DNA of 64,000 bases from an uncultured Prevotellaceae bacterium (GCA_902780635.1 CACZGH010000017.1:1-64000), one strand, 5' to 3'. Counted from the first letter of the stretch, positions 24,396 through 32,686 are shown. The notes: generated by a model not told the origin, from the sequence alone. A program made the numbers and translations.

Positions 24396-24420
24396 TATTG
24401 ATGATAGAGATATTACTGAT

Positions 24421-24545
24421 TCAAGTTTCGCAAGTACTCAACTTGCAGGTAGTTAAGGAGTTAAGTAGTTATCGCTTCGCTAAGGAGTTAAGCCAAATGA
24501 ATCGTAGGCTGTCTCTCTTAACTTCTCTCAACTTGCGAAAGTTGA
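24421..24545. repeat. 125-bp imperfect inverted-repeat element
   Basis: TCAAGTTTCGCAAGT at 24421-24435 is complementary at 14 of 15 positions to ACTTGCGAAAGTTGA at 24531-24545. Inside, TAAGGAGTTAAG is repeated exactly at 24454-24465 and 24481-24492. It occupies the gap between the metK-like and coiled-coil genes. Related words (gttgagaggagttaac) recur at 46567 and in the 74-bp repeat at 62040. Confidence 0.6.
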
Positions 24546-24587
24546 GTTACTGATTTATCGTGAGTATTCTATTCCTTACTAAAGTAG

Positions 24588-25802
24588 TTATACCGTTACC
24601 TTTTTGTGTAGGAAGAACTCCTTCAAGGTATTGGCAATGTCCGTCTCTTCCCAAGGGAACACACGGAAGGTATTCTCGTTCCCATTGCCAGGATGGCCGA
24701 AATGTCCCTGTCTCACCACCTCATGGTAACGAGGTCTGAGTCCGTCGAACAGCTCGATGATTCCCTTTGGTGAGAGGTCGATGTGTTCACGTATCCATGT
24801 GGCGAGGTCATCGGAGAGGTTGGGGTTGCTGTTAGGCAACTTATCTGCGGACTGTCCGAAGTTGTTGAGCTCAATATTGATGGCACAGGGTTGTGGCTGA
24901 CCGATGATGTACGCCAGTTCCACCTTTGCCGTGTCCGCCAGTCCTGCAGCCACTATGTTCTTCGCCAGGTATCGGCACATATACGTTCCGCTTCGGTCCA
25001 CCTTGCTCATGTCTTTCCCGGAGAGGCCACCACCCCCTACGGGTGCATAGCCACCATACTGGTCCACCACTATCTTGCGGTTCGTCATGCCGCAGTCAGA
25101 GATGCTGCCGCCGGTGTGCCACTCCCCAGCAGGGTTGATGGTGATGACAGGCTTGTCCTCGATGATATGCTGATGGAACAGTTGAGCGTCGATACCCATC
25201 TTATTGTTCATGATATAATCATGGACTTGGGTCCGGCACTCCTCCAATGAGCATTGGTGCATGGTGCTCACGAGGATGGAGTCAACGTGCCCCCTACCCT
25301 TTTCGTCATATGTCACCACCACCTGTGACTTGATGTCTGGCCCGAATGTGTGGTGTATGTTTTCAGCACAATCGCATAGTTTTCGGGCGAGATACGCCCC
25401 AAGCGGCATTAGGTCTTCTGTCTCGTTGGAGGCGAATCCCACACAGAAGCCCTGGTCTCCCGCTCCGATGATGCCGTCGTCCTGGTCCACGCTTCGGCTG
25501 ATTTCCAGTGACTGTTTCCCGATGAGGTTGATGACCTTGATGTCGTCTCCTGAGAGGTGATGGTCATTGGGATAGTCTACGCCGTCCATCGTCTTCCTCA
25601 CAATATGGTCGTAGTCGATTTGTGCCATACTCTTCACCTCACCTCCCAATACCACGATATTGTCTTTCACCATCACTTCGATGCCGGCGCGTGTGTTGGG
25701 GTCTTTCTCTAGAAAGGCGTCCAGCAGGGCATCACTGATTTGGTCAGCCACTTTGTCGGGATGGCCGAATCCCACATATTCACAGATTACAGTTCTTCTC
25801 AT
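24588..25802 (-). CDS. Divergent S-adenosylmethionine synthetase (MetK-like)
   Basis: MetK makes S-adenosylmethionine from methionine and ATP. This 404-residue copy keeps the catalytic motifs: GHPDKVADQISDA near residue 13, GAGDQG, the DIKSQV lysine, GGGGLSGKDMSKVDRSG with its two lysines, and RYLAKNIVAAGLAD. It differs from typical MetK at the extreme N terminus (CEYVGFGHPDK instead of SESVSEGHPDK) and in having GGGGLSGKD for GGGAFSGKD. Its setting among unknown genes and an HNH-like frame suggests an accessory second copy. The housekeeping metK is presumably elsewhere, outside the window. Confidence 0.9.
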   Translation of the reverse strand: MRRTVICEYVGFGHPDKVADQISDALLDAFLEKDPNTRAGIEVMVKDNIVVLGGEVKSMAQIDYDHIVRKTMDGVDYPNDHHLSGDDIKVINLIGKQSLEISRSVDQDDGIIGAGDQGFCVGFASNETEDLMPLGAYLARKLCDCAENIHHTFGPDIKSQVVVTYDEKGRGHVDSILVSTMHQCSLEECRTQVHDYIMNNKMGIDAQLFHQHIIEDKPVITINPAGEWHTGGSISDCGMTNRKIVVDQYGGYAPVGGGGLSGKDMSKVDRSGTYMCRYLAKNIVAAGLADTAKVELAYIIGQPQPCAINIELNNFGQSADKLPNSNPNLSDDLATWIREHIDLSPKGIIELFDGLRPRYHEVVRQGHFGHPGNGNENTFRVFPWEETDIANTLKEFFLHKKVTV

Positions 25803-25988
25803 TGTTATTGTTTTTATTATTGTTATTAAAGACGATTATATTCCCTAAATTTTTGCCAGATTTTCTCTATTGTTTTTTCCATTGTTTGTTGTTGGAATGT
25901 CAGAATATGTTTTGATTTGGTTTTAATCTTACTTGAAATACGGCCTTGGGGCAACGAGATATTCATAAAAGAAAGAATTGGAGAGATA

Positions 25989-26240
25989 TTACAATCTCTC
26001 CAGTTTAAGATTATCGAGTCTATTGTTCAGCTTGTTACCGTCAATGTGAGAAACCGTATATCCTTCAGGAATCTCTTCATTAAAGGCTTCCCAAACAAGC
26101 TCACACACACGGCACTCAGTGCCATAGACTAGAGCGTATACTTCACCGTCATTTTTCAGGTACTGATCACCATCTTCGTGTTGGATGTTACTGGAATGAT
26201 TACCTTGTTTACGATTGTTGTCAAATTGATTTTTTTCCAT
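25989..26240 (-). CDS. HNH-like mini-protein
   Basis: This 83-residue protein ends with VCELVWEAFNEEIPEGYTVSH followed by IDGNKLNNRLDNLKLE, the core of HNH_3/NUMOD-type homing endonucleases. Typical members have VHRLV where this one has VCELV, and they continue beyond NLE with a further seN motif that is absent here. The catalytic histidine of SHIDGN remains. It could be a truncated nuclease, a DNA-binding domain, or an inactive relic. The N-terminal 30 residues are polar and unlike nuclease linkers. It lies between the unknown 243-aa gene and the metK-like gene. Confidence 0.65.
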   Translation of the reverse strand: MEKNQFDNNRKQGNHSSNIQHEDGDQYLKNDGEVYALVYGTECRVCELVWEAFNEEIPEGYTVSHIDGNKLNNRLDNLKLERL

Positions 26241-26278
26241 TTCTATAGTTTTTAAAATGATGATAAGATATATTCACT

Positions 26279-26326
26279 GGGGGGGGGAAAGGTTTTTATA
26301 TTTGTGTAATTGACTATCCTCCCCCC
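26279..26326. repeat. Homopolymer G9 tract with complementary C-rich arm
   Basis: Nine consecutive G (26279-26287) followed by aaagg face cctcccccc (26318-26326) 30 bp away. They could pair as a stem in RNA from either strand. The tract lies in the 103-bp gap between the 243-aa gene and the HNH-like gene and is the longest homopolymer G run I noticed in the window. Confidence 0.7.
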
Positions 26327-26343
26327 TACCCTTTTGTGGTGGT

Positions 26344-27075
26344 TCAGCTGTGAGGTAAGGCACCGTTTGCTTTCATGGAGCGGAGCTCTCGGATTCGCTC
26401 TGTGGTACGGTTTCTAAATCCGAACAAGTCCTCCAATGGCGGCAGCTGTTCCATGAGCTGCTTGAAGGTGACACTGCTTTTGGCTGCGTCCTCGAAGATA
26501 ATGCGGTCGTTTGGAATGCGTATCCTTCTGAACTGCAGCTGTTTCTTGCCAATGGTTCGCTTCTCATTCTCTTCCTCGAACCCACACCAATAGCGCACCA
26601 CATTATCCAAGGCTTTGTTCTCCTCAATCGCGTTCTTAGCATGGGTGCGATAAATGGAGAGGTTATGTTTCTTGGATGCACAGTTCTCAACCCACTCTGC
26701 TCCTCCCGAAAGGTAGAGTTTGTCGTAGAGTGTCTTGATGGCAGAGGCAGCCCTTCCGTTACTAAAGTAATTGTTGGGCAGTCCACCCACTACCTTCTGA
26801 CACATGAGTGTGAGCACATAGAGCACTTTCGCCCCTCGGTGCGGCATGTCGAGCGTGGCCTCTTCACCGCTGTCCTTGCGGACCACGATGGTATAGTCTC
26901 CTTCTTTGGTCTTGCTGTTAGGTCTGTCCGACGGTCTAACCACGATGGAGAAGTTGGGCTTGGCTATATCGTTGACGACGCTCTTGTCCACCACCTTATC
27001 TCCGAGTAAGATAAGAATAAGGAATGGATCGACGTTGTTAAGTGTAAGTCTGTTTCTGCTAATCTCTATGGTCAT
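26344..27075 (-). CDS. Unknown protein, first gene of accessory operon
   Basis: I do not recognise this 243-residue soluble protein. Residues about 1-120 look beta-rich (SRNRLTLNNVDPFLILILLG, FSIVVRPSDRPN, GDYTIVVRKDSGEE). The remainder looks helical and basic, ending IRELRSMKANGALPHS. It has no signal peptide, membrane segment or clear nuclease motif. It is the first gene after the structured leader at 27120-27535 and heads a minus-strand series of five genes. Large antisense frames cover it but have no plausible product. Confidence 0.75.
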   Translation of the reverse strand: MTIEISRNRLTLNNVDPFLILILLGDKVVDKSVVNDIAKPNFSIVVRPSDRPNSKTKEGDYTIVVRKDSGEEATLDMPHRGAKVLYVLTLMCQKVVGGLPNNYFSNGRAASAIKTLYDKLYLSGGAEWVENCASKKHNLSIYRTHAKNAIEENKALDNVVRYWCGFEEENEKRTIGKKQLQFRRIRIPNDRIIFEDAAKSSVTFKQLMEQLPPLEDLFGFRNRTTERIRELRSMKANGALPHS

Positions 27076-27119
27076 GAAAGAAATGTTTTAAATATTTAAG
27101 GTATGGTTGAGGGGTAGTG

Positions 27120-27535
27120 GAATACTCCTAAATGGAGTGCGAGAGAAGCCAGAGAAGGCATAGCCTTCCCTTCATGTAGTATAGTTAACTCCTAAAGAGC
27201 CGAGGAGTCTAGTCCAAACAAAAAATAAGGATTTCGTTGTCTGACGACAATGCACAAGGGTATCATTCACCTCTAAGGTGAAGAACAGGTCTTTCGATAA
27301 AGAGGCGGGACGAAGTCCCAATAAGTAAAAATTTATTCATAATCTTTTTTTAGTTAACTAGTTGTTTTCAACTCGTTAGCTCACATCATTTTTCCACCGT
27401 GGTGATTATGAGAACTCGGTTGGAGCAGTTCTATGACTGTCTCGGGATGTATCAATAAAACAAAGAACTATGTCGCCAAAATTAAGTTTGTTAGTATCCC
27501 AAAGTCCCCCCTTGAATTTTGGCGTTGCGAAAGTA
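27120..27535 (-). ncRNA. Candidate structured RNA: hairpin-dense leader of the accessory operon
   Basis: Nine perfect short hairpins lie in about 400 bp. Their spans are 27124-27138, 27155-27167, 27188-27208, 27237-27250, 27266-27282, 27307-27319, 27360-27373, 27411-27432 and 27475-27523, the last closed by GCCAAAATT/AATTTTGGC. No reading frame of note is present. A promoter-like TACTTTCG on the minus strand (27528-27535) would start a transcript at about 27520 that includes all of them and enters the operon at 27075. I could not match it to a known riboswitch, group I or II intron, or tracrRNA. It may be a leader or an independent RNA. Confidence 0.5.
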
Positions 27536-27614
27536 AGTCAAATTTTTGAGAATAAAGAATTTTTCGTCTTAAGGATTGTTAATTGGGCGAAAATTTCTCG
27601 TTCGTTTGTCCATC

Positions 27615-28028
27615 TTAATCGAATGTATATTCAAAATCACAATTGAAAACATTGTCGTCATAAATAACTGCTTTTGTGCAATCCAGATGCCGCATTGTTT
27701 TCTTCCCCTCTGATGTTAGGTAATCGAAATGAAGGTCGTACAAGGGGAATTGCACATTTAGGTCAATATCATCATCACAAAAACTGAACTGGTCATCGTT
27801 GAATATATACTTAAATAGTTCGTCAACAATTGCGTTGCAGATGGTTTTATACAACTGCTCATCTTCTTTTTTCAGGTTTGGCCAAAAGTCCTCATTCTTG
27901 AAGCCATCTTGTTGGGAGCGTGAACGATACAATAATTCCAGACGGCTTGCACTTTCATCATCGAGTGAAAATGAGAACTCTTCATCTATTCCACCATTGA
28001 TGTTTAATCCTATGACGATCTCTTTCAT
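27615..28028 (-). CDS. Small acidic hypothetical protein
   Basis: This 137-residue protein is strongly acidic, with clusters such as FNDDQFSFCDDDIDLN and a C-terminal FNCDFEYTFD. It has no signal peptide or known motif. Small acidic proteins of this kind can be immunity or inhibitor proteins, but nothing here proves that. A -7 box on the same strand (TACATTTG, 28078-28085) lies 50 bp upstream. It is separated from the accessory operon by the structured leader region. Confidence 0.7.
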   Translation of the reverse strand: MKEIVIGLNINGGIDEEFSFSLDDESASRLELLYRSRSQQDGFKNEDFWPNLKKEDEQLYKTICNAIVDELFKYIFNDDQFSFCDDDIDLNVQFPLYDLHFDYLTSEGKKTMRHLDCTKAVIYDDNVFNCDFEYTFD

Positions 28029-28077
28029 AACAATTTGATTTTACGTTTAGTTTTCTTCATTTAAATTATTCAATGTG

Positions 28078-28085
28078 CAAATGTA
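28078..28085 (-). promoter_or_regulatory. -7 promoter element for the acidic protein gene
   Basis: Minus strand TACATTTG matches TAnnTTTG, 50 bp before the start at 28028. Confidence 0.55.
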
Positions 28086-28205
28086 CTAAAAGAATTCAAT
28101 TATATGGATTCTATTATATGTATATTTCCAATTCTAGGCATCAGGTTTTTCTTTTATCAAGAAGATTTTTTTCTGAAACCATTATACATTTTACCCAAAA
28201 TGCAT

Positions 28206-28213
28206 TACTTTTG
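28206..28213 (+). promoter_or_regulatory. -7 promoter element
   Basis: TACTTTTG matches the consensus, 78 bp before the start of the secreted protein at 28292. Confidence 0.55.
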
Positions 28214-28291
28214 TATTTTATGACAAAAACACAATTGAGATGGAATACAAAGACCTGAATCGATTGAAAATGACCTAAAGAGATATCAGAT

Positions 28292-29002
28292 ATGAAAAGA
28301 AGTGAGACAATGAGGAGTATCATCTTATGCACAGTGGCTTTGATCATGGCCAGCCAAAAGATGACAGCCACTGAAATCAACCAGACAGAGCACCTCACAT
28401 TTTATTACCCCAACTACAAGTCCATCGACCTGGCATTAGGAAAGATGCCTGACAACAGCGACCTTAAAGTAGATTTCTGCTGCGAAGCTGCATTCACAGG
28501 ACAACGCCTGAAGTCTTTCACACATTCCAATGTCGCCGACAACCACGTGAGTGGCGGGAAATGGCATCAAGGTTACAACTGCCGGGCGAACACTGGGGCA
28601 TTCGTGTGGAGTCAAAATCATTGGGCATTCATGGAGAAGAAAAAATTTCTCTCCGAGAAGCCCAAATGTGAGATGGCCTTCTGCCAGTATCTGCTCATCC
28701 TCAACGGGAAACAGACTCCGATGTGGGAAAAGATGCGCAAAAGCAGGACTCGATACAGAGCCCTGTGCGAAAAAGACGGACAGCTATGCCTCGTTGAGTC
28801 AAGAAAAGTTGTCACGCTGGAATTCTTCATCAGATGTCTGATGGAGAGTCATGTCACCAATGCCATCTACCTAGACATGGGTGCAGGATGGAACTACGCA
28901 TGGTATCGTGACACTCAGGGAAGCCCACATGAGATCTTCCCTGAGAGTAAGAAGGCTGCTGACTATCAGTACCGCACCAACTGGATCACTTTCTATCGTT
29001 AA
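28292..29002 (+). CDS. Secreted protein, probable phosphodiester glycosidase (NAGPA/DUF2233) family
   Basis: This 236-residue protein has an N-terminal signal peptide (MRSIILCTVALIMAS; the ATG at 28310 is an alternative start). The C-terminal half follows the pattern of phosphodiester glycosidase proteins. RYRALCEKDGQLCLVESRK corresponds to the RtalG...dg region, and FIRCLMESHVTNAIYLDMGAG to the helix and LDGGGS turn. The family removes sugars linked through phosphodiester bonds in eukaryotes; bacterial roles concern the envelope. The assignment rests on pattern memory and is moderate. Confidence 0.65.
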   Translation: MKRSETMRSIILCTVALIMASQKMTATEINQTEHLTFYYPNYKSIDLALGKMPDNSDLKVDFCCEAAFTGQRLKSFTHSNVADNHVSGGKWHQGYNCRANTGAFVWSQNHWAFMEKKKFLSEKPKCEMAFCQYLLILNGKQTPMWEKMRKSRTRYRALCEKDGQLCLVESRKVVTLEFFIRCLMESHVTNAIYLDMGAGWNYAWYRDTQGSPHEIFPESKKAADYQYRTNWITFYR

Positions 29003-29025
29003 GCCCAAATAAAACGGTGAGGAGA

Positions 29026-30084
29026 CTACCGAATAAATGGCTTCAGATTCTTTACGGCATCAGCTGCGGTGATACGCTTGCCGCCGTTGTCAAGGTCGAT
29101 AAGGATATAACGATGATTGCCCATACCCAGTTCTTTCATGTATGACAACTGGCGAAGGCCATGACGAGTCTCTATCCTTTCGAGCATGTCATGATGCTCC
29201 TCAGCAGTCATTGCGTATATGATGTCTATACAAGCTTGATCGATAGCCAAAATATCTGTAGATGACAAGATGCCCACGTCTGGAGTCACCACAGGTTCTG
29301 CTGCCACACCTTCACAGTCGCAAGAGACAGACATATTACGCATCACATTGACATAGGTGACATGCTCACCAAAATAGTCGATGGTCGCCTTGGTAGATTC
29401 TGTCATACGCTCCATAAACTCCTCCCTGGCAATATCCCATTGGTTGTCTTGGTTGGGCGTGGTATGTATCCAGGCCTTTCCGATGCGTCCGTCGGCACAA
29501 CCGATACCTATGTTCTTGTTGGAACCGCCGAACCCACCTTGGGTGTGTCCTTTGAAATGTGTCAGCGCCACCATCGAATCGTAGTTGGTCAAATGCGATC
29601 CGACAGACATCTTCTTGAACCACTTGCCTCCATTGACCGGCAGGGTGGTCGTCCCCTGCTCGTCTATAATGTCAACTGGGCAGAACGTCCAACCATTCAC
29701 CTCCAATGTCTTGCGGTGCTGTTCCGTGGTATAGCGGTCACCCTCATAATAGGTGTTGGTCTCAATGATGTTGGCATACGGCAGGTCTTTCTTCAACAGA
29801 GCCTTCACCCATTCGCGGGGTATGATATTAGGACCGTTCTGCTCGCCAGTGTGCAACTTCACGCCCACATGACCGCAGATTTTTCCGTTGACCTGTTCAT
29901 ATGCTTTTATCAGTCCCTCAGCAGAGAGTTGACGGGTGAAATACACGACAGATTCGTTGCCTGTCCGTTGTTCGTATGGCACATACTTATTGCCGTCTGT
30001 GCCAGGAGTTGGATGGTTGTTGATTTGTGCCATAACGCTGTTTGCAATAATACCTAATAAAGCGGCCATGATTAATTTTTTCAT
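29026..30084 (-). CDS. DUF362 family secreted protein
   Basis: This 352-residue protein begins with a signal peptide (MKKLIMAALLGIIANSVMAQ). It contains the DUF362 features VKLHTGEQNGPNIIP, THFKGHTQGGFGGSNKNIGIGC and DVGILSSTDILAIDQACIDI. The usual C-terminal ferredoxin cysteines of some DUF362 proteins are not seen, although VSCDCEG is present. The family is of unknown biochemical function. It follows the GH2 gene by 31 bp on the same strand and is probably in its operon. Confidence 0.88.
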   Translation of the reverse strand: MKKLIMAALLGIIANSVMAQINNHPTPGTDGNKYVPYEQRTGNESVVYFTRQLSAEGLIKAYEQVNGKICGHVGVKLHTGEQNGPNIIPREWVKALLKKDLPYANIIETNTYYEGDRYTTEQHRKTLEVNGWTFCPVDIIDEQGTTTLPVNGGKWFKKMSVGSHLTNYDSMVALTHFKGHTQGGFGGSNKNIGIGCADGRIGKAWIHTTPNQDNQWDIAREEFMERMTESTKATIDYFGEHVTYVNVMRNMSVSCDCEGVAAEPVVTPDVGILSSTDILAIDQACIDIIYAMTAEEHHDMLERIETRHGLRQLSYMKELGMGNHRYILIDLDNGGKRITAADAVKNLKPFIR

Positions 30085-30115
30085 TTGCTTCTAAAAAGAT
30101 TACGATTGTTTTGAT

Positions 30116-32545
30116 TTATTTTGTGTTGATGCTAAGTGTTCCTGTCTTGAGGCCATCGCTCTGGCAATTGACGATGATGGAAGAAGTTGCACTGCCCTGA
30201 ATGATGATTTGAGCCAAACCATTAAAAGCCGGGATGCTGAACTCACGGCAATCCTTGTCCTTGGGATGATCTGCACCCAGATACATCGGGTCACCATTGC
30301 CCGCTCCTAGGATACGGCCTTCACCATTGAGCGTGAAGTGTAGCATCGGACAGGCATCAGGCACTACCCTCCCCTTCTGGTCCTGCACTTCGACGGTGAC
30401 AACAGCGATATCACACCCGTCACTAAAGAGCGTCTGTGGGTCGGCTTTCAACACCGTCTTATAGGCTGGTTTGGTCGTCTCAATCGTCTGAGTCATCATA
30501 CGTTTCCCATTTTTATAGCCGTATGCCACCACCTTTCCTGGCTGATAGACGGAATTCCACTTGAGATGACCGTTCTTTGGCATCTGCTGACGTCCTAACT
30601 TCTTGCCATTCACTACAAGTTCCACCTCGTCGCAGTTGCTGTAAGCCCATATTTCCACATCCTCTCCCTCATGCCCTTGCAGGTTCCAATGTGGGAAGAT
30701 ATGCAATGTAGGTTCGTCCGTCCACCATGACTTCAGATAGTAAGCCTCATCCTTGGGAAATCCACAATAGTCAAGGATGCCATATTCAGAATCGTGAGCT
30801 GGGTAGACAAGCGGATTGGACTCGCCACGATAGTCGAAGCCCGTCCAGTAGAAGACTCCGGCTCCCCATGGACGATCAGCATAAAACTGCCATCCACGTT
30901 CAATGACGTTCTCATAATCGTATATCTTCTTCGAACGATTGGTGCTGACCATGCGGCCAGGATAATCTGGCGACTCAAAATACCATCCACGCGTGCCACA
31001 ACCCGTAAACTCCTCCGTACCGACGACAGCCCAAGTGGGATTGGCCTTTTTGCGATTGTCCACATCATTCTGCGATATGTAGTTGAAACCAGCCACGTCG
31101 ACACCCTTGATCAACTCGCTTCCGCCTGCATTAGCCACGGTGCTGCGGCGGGTCGGGTCATAGAGCCGGGTATATTCACGCATCGCCGCAGCCAACCGGG
31201 TGCCCTGTATATTATTCTCAATACCCCACTCTTCGTTGCCATCGCTCCAAAGGATGATGGAGGGGTGATTTCTGTCACGTTTGATCATTCGCTCCAACAG
31301 ACGCAGGTGTTCTTCGTTGATACCCATCAGGCGGTTCTCATCGATGACAAGGATTCCCTCACGGTCACAAACATCGAGCATGGCGGGTGTCATCGGGTTA
31401 TGTGAGGAGCGATAAGCGTTGCATCCAAACTTTTTCAGTTGTTTGATGCGCCATGCCTGCAGTGCGTCGGGAATGGCAGACCCCATCCCAGCATGGTCCT
31501 GATGCAGATTGACGCCTTTCAACTTCAGCTGTTCGCCATTCAGCAGGAACCCACGTTCCGGATCGAAAGCGATATCACGGATGCCAGTAGTCGTCTGTTC
31601 AACATCCACAATTCGGCCATTTTGCTTGATGACCGTTTTCACATGGTAGAGATAGGGGTCGGTGGTGCTCCATAGATGAGGACGGTTGACCTGTATGCTC
31701 TGCTTACAGCTAAGTGTTTGTTTGGCATTCAGAAAGAGAGACGCGGGCTCACTTTCTCCTATCAATTTGTCTTCATGATCGTAAAGCATTTGAATCACTT
31801 CACACTGCTGGGCTTCAAGTCCACTATTGTTGATCTCCGTTTCTATTGACAATGTAGCCTCTGTGTAAGGTTGGTTCATTTTCGCATAAACGAAAGTACC
31901 AAAAGGTGCCACACTCACCACGGCGGATTTCAGCAGCCATACATCACGGTAGATTCCTGCTCCCTCATAAAACCATCCCTCTTCAAGTGAGGCATCAGCA
32001 CGAACGCATATCAGATTTTGTTCACCATACTTGACATAAGGCGTGATATCATAGATTTGTGTCGCATACCCACTGGGTTCTGTGCCCATATAAAAGCCAT
32101 TGAACCATACTTGGGCATTGCGGAAAATACCGTCAAAACGCAACATCAATCTTTTGCCCAAATCCTCATTGCCGATATGAAGGCTCTTGCGATACCAGCC
32201 AACGCTGGTCTCGGGATACTTCCAACCCACAGTTTTGTAACCGTGCGAGTGGCTGGCGTCTTTAGCATAAGGGAGAGTAGTGACCCAGTCATGCGGTATC
32301 TGTATCTCCTGCCACGCCGAGTCATCAAATTTTTGAGTATAAGGACCTTCGTTGTGTATGGAATTGGCCTTGGTCAGATAGTTGAAGTATTCTGTGCCAC
32401 AGCCAAAATCTTTCTGAGGGTCGCGAGCATGACCCAGCGAAAATTTCCATGCTTTGTCCAAACGGATGGTTTCACGAACACTCTGGGCATGAGCACCAAC
32501 AGCCTGCATCAAAAAGGCCAATACAATAAACAGTGATTTCATCAT
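30116..32545 (-). CDS. GH2 beta-galactosidase-like enzyme, secreted
   Basis: This 809-residue GH2 enzyme has a signal peptide (FIVLAFLMQAVGAHAQ), an N-terminal jelly roll (IPHDWVTTLPYA, SVGWYRKSL), Ig-like domains and the barrel. The acid/base is Glu438 in WSDGNEEW and the nucleophile probably Glu511 in VVGTEEF. A DUF4982-like region and a C-terminal Ig-like domain follow. It differs from the GH2 at 8.6 kb, so the substrate may differ; beta-galactoside or beta-glucuronide specificity cannot be fixed by eye. No transporter or regulator gene is adjacent. Confidence 0.9.
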   Translation of the reverse strand: MMKSLFIVLAFLMQAVGAHAQSVRETIRLDKAWKFSLGHARDPQKDFGCGTEYFNYLTKANSIHNEGPYTQKFDDSAWQEIQIPHDWVTTLPYAKDASHSHGYKTVGWKYPETSVGWYRKSLHIGNEDLGKRLMLRFDGIFRNAQVWFNGFYMGTEPSGYATQIYDITPYVKYGEQNLICVRADASLEEGWFYEGAGIYRDVWLLKSAVVSVAPFGTFVYAKMNQPYTEATLSIETEINNSGLEAQQCEVIQMLYDHEDKLIGESEPASLFLNAKQTLSCKQSIQVNRPHLWSTTDPYLYHVKTVIKQNGRIVDVEQTTTGIRDIAFDPERGFLLNGEQLKLKGVNLHQDHAGMGSAIPDALQAWRIKQLKKFGCNAYRSSHNPMTPAMLDVCDREGILVIDENRLMGINEEHLRLLERMIKRDRNHPSIILWSDGNEEWGIENNIQGTRLAAAMREYTRLYDPTRRSTVANAGGSELIKGVDVAGFNYISQNDVDNRKKANPTWAVVGTEEFTGCGTRGWYFESPDYPGRMVSTNRSKKIYDYENVIERGWQFYADRPWGAGVFYWTGFDYRGESNPLVYPAHDSEYGILDYCGFPKDEAYYLKSWWTDEPTLHIFPHWNLQGHEGEDVEIWAYSNCDEVELVVNGKKLGRQQMPKNGHLKWNSVYQPGKVVAYGYKNGKRMMTQTIETTKPAYKTVLKADPQTLFSDGCDIAVVTVEVQDQKGRVVPDACPMLHFTLNGEGRILGAGNGDPMYLGADHPKDKDCREFSIPAFNGLAQIIIQGSATSSIIVNCQSDGLKTGTLSINTK

Positions 32546-32605
32546 TTTAGTTATGATTATGTTTTCCCTTATACTACTTTTCCATAAGAAATGGTATAGT
32601 CACCA

Positions 32606-32613
32606 CAAAAATA
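32606..32613 (-). promoter_or_regulatory. -7 promoter element for the GH2-DUF362 operon
   Basis: Minus strand TATTTTTG lies 60 bp before the GH2 start, with TTTG (minus) at 32637-32640 as a loosely spaced -33. Confidence 0.6.
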
Positions 32614-32678
32614 CGAATAATCGTCTATTCTGACAACAAATTGGCAATGATTTCTTACTATGGTTTACTTTTTTTTTG

Positions 32679-32686
32679 TATTTTTG
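32679..32686 (+). promoter_or_regulatory. -7 promoter element for the ldhA-like operon
   Basis: TATTTTTG lies 59 bp before the dehydrogenase start and is divergent from the GH2 promoter. Confidence 0.65.

Noticed and set aside
27076-27614. Group II intron or HEARO/IscB-type omega RNA in the hairpin-dense leader
   Set aside because: No reverse transcriptase or IscB/IsrB frame is nearby, and I could not find domain V or other diagnostic cores by eye; kept only as an unclassified RNA candidate.
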